Positions 56,433-64,000 of a stretch of DNA of 64,000 nt are shown here, piece by piece (the first letter of the stretch is position 1; each line of letters starts with the position of its first letter). The DNA is taken from NCBI GenBank assembly GCA_964035795.1, contig OZ038320.1:13033076-13097075 (forward strand), in the 5' to 3' direction. This stretch comes from Pterobdella sp. o SKG-2022 (taxonomy: Eukaryota; Annelida; Clitellata; Hirudinida; Piscicolidae). The notes below the pieces were generated by a model. It was not told the DNA's origin. It searched no databases and saw nothing but the letters and a program-made list of their open reading frames with translations. Both the position numbers and the translations under genes were made by a program.

Positions 56433-59400
56433 TTAATCAACGGCGAACAAAGAAGACACCGCCTTAGATTTTTTAGAAAAAACTTTCAGAAAAGACATTT
56501 GCTGAGGTGCACTTCGTTCTACTTTATCTGTCCATCCTTCCAGGTGAGGTATTGGACGGTCGCATGGATATACAAGTTGTGAATGCTTGTATGTTTTTGT
56601 CTCTGCAGTGTTGTGTGTGCAGGTATTGCTTTTACTGTTTAATAGCAGTTTTTGTTGGCGACAAATGTTGCATTTGTTGTTATTTTGAGAGGTGTTATTG
56701 CTTGTGAATGTGAAGTTACTGAGGTTGATTGTGTAACTGCCCTGATGTGGCTTGTGGCTTGAAGATATTGCTGCGTGATTTTTCTCTAAAATATTATTGT
56801 TGTTGCTATCAGTGATCATAACAGGATTTAGAGGAGAGTTATCGTTAATTTTTTCATAAACGTGTTTATTATTGTTTTTATTTAGCACTTCTAAGTTGAT
56901 ATTAGATATGCTTGTCTTGTTTTGTTCATTTACATCATTCAAAAAGTTGCTTGTCTCACTGCTCGATTTTTTATAAATGTTCATGTCACTATCGAAGGAT
57001 ACATTATTGTTTATTAAGTCTGTTTGATTGTTGTTGTTGTTATTTAGTAGAGAAACTTGCATTTGGTTCCCGTAATAACTATTCAAGTTGCTTGCACAAA
57101 CTGATGGTTTCACAGGAGTGACATTGTGGGGAATATTAGATGAGGTTCCATTAGTGAAAGCAAAATGAGCTGTGGTGTAATTGTATTTTTTGGGTTTTGT
57201 GTTTGAGGTTGACAAAGATCTTTTTTGGTATATTCTTCTTTTATTGGTTTCAGGGGGTGGTGGTATTTTTATTATTGAATCTTTGCTGGTCTTGTCGGTT
57301 TGCACAAATGCCTTTTTAGTCTCAAACTTTCGGTTTTTAGTTTTTTGCATTTCTTGTTGTAGTTGTTTGTTGGTATGAGGTTTTATCTGCTTGTATGGAT
57401 TATTTTGGCTAGATGGTTGTAAGGAACCGATGCTGGTAGATGAGGAACTCTGATATCCATTATTCAAATGACCAATATTATCGTCTTGATCGTATTTTTG
57501 ATAGCTTTCGATACCATTAAAAACCGTCTTATTCTCACTAGTATTAGTCTTTTCATTGTAGAAGTGATAATTTTTACCCGGATAATTGTCATAAGGTATA
57601 TTACCAAGTCTATTTGCGTATGAGGTTGGTATTGAGTTATTTTTATGTTCTACATTATTTACTGTAGAATAATCAAAATTATTGTTTCTAGGAAGAATCC
57701 CATTTGTAGTTATTTCAATATTTGTTTGAGTATTTTTTGTTTCCGTTTGATTCAAATGGTTTTCATAACTATTATTGTGACTACTACCGTTAAGCTCCCT
57801 TGCTTGGCTGGTATATGGGGCCGTAGAATTGAAATGACAATCAGATAAATAATGATTGGATAATTGTTCTTTTGCTTGTTGTCTTCTACTGGCTAAAGCT
57901 GTAGCTTGATATGGAGCTGGTAAACTGTAAACGGATCTCTTGAAATGATCACTGGTATAATTTTGTTCCATCTGCATCTGTTGTTGCATGCGATGGTTCC
58001 TTTTGTATTTCTTTCCATTCTCGTGCTTGTGATCGACCTATTGGAATTGACTTCATATGAAAAAGTGAAATTTTTATCTATATTATCTTCTATTCATGAT
58101 ATAATTTCAAGGTTTTGAGTCTGATGCTTTTTTTTTTTAATCTGTAAGCTTTGTGCGTTAATAAAGCCATAAATCTCTGTGTTTAATTATATTCTAATTG
58201 AGTTTCGAGTTTTTAAATTTTTTATGAAATAGATAACATTTATCAATTCATATTTATGAAATATATTTTTTGGAATCACTTAATTCGAAACGATAATATT
58301 AATTTTTGAATTTTCATCAAAACTCTTGATTTTATCTAACGGTTGAGTTGCTGTGCATAAAATTTATCTAATCCCTCTGATGGATTGTAACTCATGCTAT
58401 AAAACTACACAAAGTAAACACTTTTGTGACTTTCTGCAAAAATACAACTTCTCGATGTAGAACATATGAATAATTTTTCATATATTTGCTTTACAATGCA
58501 GAATAACATAATTACATCTTTTAGACTAAAAATCTATTGTAAAAAAATGAGAAAGTCTAGCTTGCTTGATAAGTTTTAGGCAGGGAATAAATCATTTATG
58601 TGAATAATAACAAAGCTCTCGTGCTTACTACAATTACTTTATCAAAGATTTTAAAAATAAACAAAAAATTTTAAGTTTTTAGATGAGTTCAATATATAAC
58701 TAAAATGAACTCATACTTTGGTAAAATTCTAACAAGAGTTAGTAAGTTCATGTCATGAATTTTTATTGGATTATAAAATCGAAATGTGCATTTTGAAAAT
58801 TAAACTTAAAATTCTAAAATTTTGAAAAAATTTGAGTAAAATGAAACGAAATAAATATATCTATTGAAATCACTTAAGGGCTAATGCAGAAAAGGCAGTC
58901 ATTTGCAATGGCTCTCATTTCAATATCATCATTCTTTCCAAACCATTTTTTCCTATATATAAAGTGATTTATCAAAACTTCAATGGCCGATTTAACCTTC
59001 AGTAGTGTATGCTTTTTCCCGAAAAAACTTAATGAAAATAACTCAAAAACCAAAAAAAATTCAACTAACAACTAATATAAAAATTGGAAAAAAAACTAAA
59101 AAATTAGACTACGAACAAGGTTGATCAAAAAAAAGTCAAAAAATTTCAACAATTTCAAGATAAAATATTTGCTTCTCAAACTGCTAAATACCTGTTTGAG
59201 CTTGAGTATCTTGGTGCGGCACACGACGCATTTGAGGGGCAAACACCTTTCCGACACGGCAGTCTGGATGGTCTTGACAAAGCACTTGCGACAAACCACT
59301 CTATGGCCACAAGGGTACGTTTTCATCGTGGCTCTAGATGTCAAACAGACTACACACTGTAAATAGGTGATTGTTCGTGGTGTTTTATGGCTTTGTAGGT

Positions 59401-62400
59401 GTTGTTGGTGTTTAAATAATATTTCAGATTTAATTGTATGCTTGTACGAATTGGTGTTTAAAAAGTAGCATATCAATTCTATTTGTATGCTTGTTATTTT
59501 TTTAATGCTTGTTTGAAGTCCACATTGTTGTGTTATTTTTTTCTCGTCAGCCCGTAACGCTACCAGGTTCGATCCCGCATGGGCCAACAATTAGCGTCTG
59601 TTCTAAAGTGTGTTTTTGCTACATTAAAGTTTAGCTACCGCTCTGATCTATAAACAACAGCGCTTTAGAAATACCTCATTACATTACATTACATGCAATA
59701 GCGACATGCGGTATCTATTGGTGGCGAAACCAAAGCCCCATTTGCCAGGCTGAGGGTTGATTTGCTCATTGTGTTTATTGTGTGTTTTTCTAGTATATTG
59801 CACATCACAACGAATCAATTCAAAACGGATTATGTCCATATGTATGTTGTTTCCGTTTTTGTGTATGATTTTGTTTTGTTAATAGGATAAAATCAAATGC
59901 ATAGTTTTCCAAATGTTTTTTCCATAGCTTTCAAACACAATAGCATGAAATGCGAAAAAATTATATTCTATTTTCATAAATATTTTTTGCAAATATTCAA
60001 AGTAAAAATAGTATTTTAGAAGTTTTCTATAGAAAACACTTGTGTTCAATATGAATGAAAATATATTATTATTATTATTTTATTATTATTTTTATTTGTA
60101 GGGCGCGCAGTTTGCAAACTAGGTTTGCTGCAGAGGCGCTGTTCTAATCAGAAGGGCTATGAGAAAGAAATTTGGCTATAAAGATGCGTTTTTAAACGCT
60201 TGCGAAAAATTTTAAGAGAAGGTGAAAGACGGACATTAAGTGGAAGAGAGTTCCATAAGTGAGGGGCAATATGCGAGAAGGAGCGATGTAAGAAAGGTTT
60301 AGAAGAGACAGGCTGATGTAGGCATAAACCAGAGTTGGAAGACCTGAGAGACTCAGGAGTCTGTCTAATGGAAAGACGGTCATATAAATAAGCCGGCTGA
60401 TTAAAATATAAAATGTTAGCCGTGAGCCATAGCAATTTGAACTGGGCTCTTAGTACGACCGGCAGCCAATGGAGGCGATCAAGACAGGTGTGAGATGAAG
60501 AATAGTAGTCGGCTTGAAGAGCGGTTTTAGCAGCGCGATTTTGGAGAGATTGCAACTTAGAAATAAGACAGTTCGGGAGTCGACAAAGAAGAGAGTTACA
60601 GTAATCAATCCTTGAAAGAACTAAAGAGATGATCAGAGCAACGGCAGTGTCAGAGGGTAGGAACTTGCGTGCCTGTCTGATCGCATGGAGATGAAAGTTG
60701 GATGATTGTATGATCTGAGAGACAAAGTGTGTAAAGTTGAGTCTAGAATCAAGAGTTACACCTAGTATCTTCAGTTTGGACGTTACGGAAAGAGTAGTGC
60801 CGTCAAAGATTACTTCAGTGGGAAGATTGGATTTGGAAAGGAGTATGGGACTGCCGACAAACATCACTTCGCTTTTGTTAGGATTCAACATGAGGTGATT
60901 GTTAGAAAACCAAAGATTGAGCTCAGTGATGCATTCAGATATCTTAGTGAGGCTGGGATGAGGATCAAGGTAGGAGGCGCCTGTAAAGAGGGTAATATCA
61001 TCAGCAAACTGATGATATAGAACGTCGTGCTTCTGTATGATCTCGCTAATAGGAGAAGTATAAAGAGAAAAGAGTATGGGCCCAAGAACAGAACCTTGAG
61101 GAACACCAAAACGAAGGGAGACAGGGGTAGAAGAAGAGCAGCTTATCTTAACAAATTGCTTGCGTTCGGAAAGATAGGACTGAAACCAGGATAAAGCAAT
61201 GCCAGAAATGTGAAAGTAGTCTTCAAGGATATGCAGCATATTTGGATGATTAATGGTGTCAAAAGCTGCTGAAATATCTAAAGACACTAAGACGATCATT
61301 CGATACTACACGTATTTGATATTACATGAATGAATAGTTAAAAACTAAGGCATTGGAACTCTAAAGAAAACTATTTTTGAGGTCCACCTTAGCACGAGAG
61401 GGACTTTTAAACTTAATTTTTGTGAATATAAATATCTTTTTGAATTAGATTTTAGAGAATTTTTTATTTAATTCTATTTTTGACTTTGAAGAATTTTTAT
61501 TTTACGAAGTCGCTTAGCGGATGTTCGTGTCAAAAAAGAAAAACTTATAAATTTTTTCTCGAACTTTTTTGTGTTATTTTACTTTCATTCTACATGCTAT
61601 AATTTTTTTCTATAAAGGATTTTTTCACTGGTTTTCATATTCTTTATGCTTTCCTGTAGGGTTGGCTTAGGGTTAACAGCACTATCCGTGGTAATCGAAA
61701 AGTTTATGAAATACCAAAGCTAGTGATGAAAAGTTTCTCTTGGTTTGAATAGCAAGGGCAGTTCAAAAAAAAAATATCTGAAGAACGTCGATGATTGCTT
61801 TTGGAAGCATTAATTGAATGCTGAAATAATATTAAATATCAAATAAAACTTTTAATGCTTCTCCTTGCCTCTAAATGTCATGACACGTAAAAATAATGGC
61901 ATGGAGTTGCACTTATCTGGAATTATAACACTTTTCTTGTCAATGCGAATTTATCTCAGCTTTGATGAATTATATCTGTTAATAACAGCAAAAATTGAAT
62001 CTATATAAAATATTTATTTTCTTATTCTTTGTGCTTCAGTTGTCTGTCTTGGCGCTATATGAATGAAAACAATATTAATTATTGTCAGTGTTATTATTCA
62101 ATAGTTCGAATCAAAACAAAAATTGATTGTGAATAATTATTTTCATATAAAGTTTGAACGTCGAGTGTTTTTGAAGAAATTTTTCAAATAAAAATAAAAT
62201 TCGATAATGAAATAATTGAAATTTCAATAACGAAAATAAAAATTTTATTAAAAATTAAATTTATTTGAAGGCTGACAAAAGGTTTTGATTTTTTGACAGT
62301 TAAAACAACAAGGGAAAATATAAATGTATGCCCCTTTGATACTATGTATTGACAATGTGACTGAAATATTTTAAAAGACTGAAAAAATCTTAAAAAAAAC

Positions 62401-62647
62401 ACCATTGATTGATAACACGTTGTGAGAACTCAAAAACTTAATCTTCACTCACCTCTTCTTCAACAGAAAAATTTTTCTCGTTTTGGTTGTCATTCAAATC
62501 TGCTAGCAGCTTTTCCTTAAAATGATTAAGTAAATGTAAAAATTTAATAGATACCACAAAAAGATTTTTTATTGTATTCAAAGTTGTCTTTTGAAATATA
62601 TGTGTGCAAATAAAATCTTTGAATAATTTAAGAATAACTTTTATGAC
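56433..62647 (-). CDS. RING-finger protein with long Asn-rich tail (likely E3 ubiquitin ligase)
   Basis: Supported exons on the minus strand: 59356-59192 (RING) and 58037-56433 (tail, 534 residues and a stop). The RING exon begins after CCTATTTACAG and ends at AAACAG before GTATTT; both joins are phase 0. It encodes a C3HC4 finger: CVVC, PCGH, VVCRKC and CVVC, spaced as C-x2-C-x11-C-x-H-x3-C-x2-C and later C-x2-C. The tail is dominated by Asn, Ser, Thr, Gln and Tyr, with a CNICRQQK motif and a conserved-looking end (CDRPIPHLEGWTDKVERSAP). A possible upstream exon, 62647-62453, is helical (IKVILKLFKDFICTHIF; ends VEEE before GTGAGT) and also phase 0. RING proteins of this kind pass ubiquitin from an E2 to a substrate; the substrate is unknown. 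The intron before the RING exon holds a SINE and a LINE. The start codon was not found and probably lies upstream. Confidence 0.75.
59548..59696 (+). repeat. SINE, tail type A, 5'-truncated
   Basis: It begins in the last part of the tRNA-like head (ACCAGGTTCGATCCCGCATG, GGCCAACA) and continues with TCTAAAGTGTGTTTTTGCTA and CAGCGCTTTAGAAATACC, ending with CATTACATTACATTAC. It lies antisense in the intron before the RING exon. Read on the minus strand it adds spurious codons (including an ATG) in frame with the RING. Confidence 0.85.
60061..60104. repeat. (ATT)n microsatellite at the LINE 3' end
   Basis: ATATTATTATTATTATTTTA-type repeat directly at the 3' terminus of the minus-strand LINE. Such simple repeats commonly mark the 3' flank of L2/CR1-type insertions. 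Confidence 0.85.
60105..61310 (-). mobile_element. L2/CR1-like LINE, 5'-truncated, with an open RT frame
   Basis: A single uninterrupted frame of 380 codons (61299-60157) covers the RT from motif A to the C-terminus: DISAAFDTINH, FGVPQGSVLGPILFSLY, QFADDITLFTG, LMLNPNKSEVMFVG, LKILGVTLDSRL, LSRIDYCNSL, LDRLHWLPVVLRAQFKLL and LWNSLPLNVRLSPSLKIFRK. All catalytic Asp residues are present. The 5' half (endonuclease and N-terminal RT) is missing, which is the usual result of incomplete reverse transcription. The frame is intact, so it is younger than the other LINEs here. The 3' end GCGCCTCTGCAGCAAACC can pair with the following GTTTGCAAACTGCGCGCCC. It is in the same orientation as the RING gene, in its intron. 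A related 3' scrap lies at 47.24 kb. Confidence 0.92.
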
Positions 62648-64000
62648 CTCAAGTTGAAACACAAAAATTCAATAAAAGCGATACATTACAGAAGCAATAT
62701 TCTAGTTGTTTTTATTACTATTTAAGATTTTCTTGAACTGTATTTTATTTTCTCTGCATTGCCCACTCACGCGCTTATGTCTTCGCCAGCAGGGAGTAGC
62801 TTTTTCATTCTTTCAAAAAAGCTTTCGAAAATAAACAATTTTTGCCGGATCTTCTAGAGGACTTATATCATATTATACGGCATTGATGTTTATGGCACGA
62901 CCATTCCTTGCTGATTTTGTGAACTTTCGAAGGCGACATGTATTTGATTCAATTTTAATTAAACTTATGCTTCTACTATCAATAATAGCGGCATTCTATT
63001 CGACTTTTTTGAGTTAATGCCAAAATTAGAAATTTTGATTAAACCATAATTTCAACTTTTGAAGTTTTCAATTTTTGCACTTTTTGGACGATAAATTTTC
63101 AACTTAACCTGTGATAAAAACTAAATAAATTTGTGATTCTGAATTCGATGGGACATTAAATTTATTTCCTGATCACGAACTTCCCAAGAGCAATTTGAAT
63201 GAACCATTTGAAAAGTTTATTTTATAAAGTATTTTGTCGTGGAATTTTTACTTTTTTTTAACACTTTTTCACGCTACATATGTAAAAATATTTCATGTTT
63301 CAATGAAACTCATCAGACATTTTTATGTTTTACAATTCAAATAAAAACAAAAAGAATTTTTAAAAAATTATCTTTTGTATTCTGTCACTATCCACTTTAG
63401 ATGATGATAACAGAAAAAAAAGCTGCATCAATTTTCAATTTATTTTTCAAAAAAACATGAGTTTTTACAAAATGTTTCAAGCTGTCGTTTTGTTCATGCG
63501 ATCATGCAAAAATTAAACATACTTTTTTCCTTCTAAATTTGATTGATAGCTGAGATACAAAAGCTTTTATTTTATAATATGTTTTTATACATGCATGTTT
63601 TATACTGAAAAAACACGGATACCACCTTTTGTGGTAAGAATTTCCATATTTTTGGATCTATCGTTTTTTCAGCTTTGGAATAATTCAATGGGAATGCAGC
63701 AACGCTCAAACACTGTTTTGTATGGAATTCAGAGAAATAAAATTTAATTATATTTTTCGCATTGTATTTTTTCAACACTTCAAATGATCGTTCTTAAAAT
63801 AAAAGTTCTATTTTAAAGATCATGTTTTTAGCACTATTTTTTCAACAACTTTCATCAGAGTGGTTGTTTTATGGCTCATTAAAACAAACAAATTAAAAAT
63901 TTTAATATGGGCATAGCTCGGTGAACAAGCATTAATTTATGTTTCAGATTTACTACTACGTGCTGCTCTTTATAGAACTTTTTGTGTTTTTGATAATTAA
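62648..64000. other. AT-rich right end of the window, nothing recognised
   Basis: If the exon at 62647-62453 is real, further 5' exons of the RING gene may lie here or beyond, but I could not pick any with splice and coding support. The open stretch 63778-63572 on the minus strand has no known domain. Confidence 0.4.

Noticed and set aside
56507..57848. Cys/Val-rich open frames on the plus strand
   Set aside because: They are antisense to the Asn-rich tail exon of the RING gene.
59357..59590. N-terminal extension of the RING protein to an ATG at 59590
   Set aside because: The ATG and first codons come from an antisense SINE, and a good splice acceptor lies exactly at the start of the RING exon.
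1..64000. CRISPR arrays, operons, bacterial promoters and terminators
   Set aside because: No regularly spaced repeats and no prokaryotic gene organisation; the genes are spliced.

Overview
This is AT-rich nuclear DNA from a eukaryote, most likely an invertebrate animal. Coding segments are short exons joined by GT-AG introns with conserved phase. The gene types (an extended Tudor protein, a METTL22-type methyltransferase, a kelch protein, a RING protein) are those of animals. The repeat fauna is also animal-like: L2/CR1, RTE-like, R4/Dong-like and I/Ingi-like LINEs, Penelope, Tigger, piggyBac, MULE, and SINEs with tRNA-derived heads. I cannot name the species from sequence alone. There are no bacterial operons, ribosome binding sites or CRISPR arrays.

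Host genes. (1) A kelch-repeat gene on the minus strand (6574 down to the window edge) has four exons; its last visible exon is 1.1 kb of uninterrupted frame running off position 1. (2) A complete single-domain extended Tudor gene lies on the plus strand (18787-21712, seven coding exons, 341 residues). (3) A complete METTL22-like lysine methyltransferase gene lies on the minus strand (34869-31955, ten exons, 314 residues, every splice phase agreeing). (4) A RING-finger gene with a very long Asn-rich tail lies on the minus strand (3' end at 56433; its 5' end may lie beyond the window). (5) A multi-exon gene-like remnant of a MULE-type transposase with one C2H2 finger per exon lies on the minus strand (16260-13469); it carries frameshifts and stops.

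Mobile DNA. From 8 to 18 kb: a Penelope-like GIY-YIG fragment, an L2-like LINE, an RTE-like RT fragment, the MULE remnant, an I/Ingi-like LINE and fold-back elements. From 23 to 31 kb: a second L2-like LINE, a Tigger element with both ends and TA target duplications (itself broken by a SINE), LINE scraps and a MULE internal/SWIM fragment. From 35 to 47 kb: a CR1-like tail, two opposed piggyBac fragments, a nearly full-length RTE-like LINE, an R4/Dong-like LINE and another APE-type LINE in inverted order. From 49.1 to 56.4 kb there is a gene desert. From 59.5 to 61.3 kb a SINE and a 5'-truncated but open LINE sit in an intron of the RING gene.

The most rewarding signals are the intron-rich MULE/C2H2 gene remnant, the SINE heads carrying different tails whose end stem-loops resemble those of the local LINEs, a 42-bp-arm near-perfect hairpin at 16.7 kb, and small repeated palindromes. 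I found no complete new multi-gene system.
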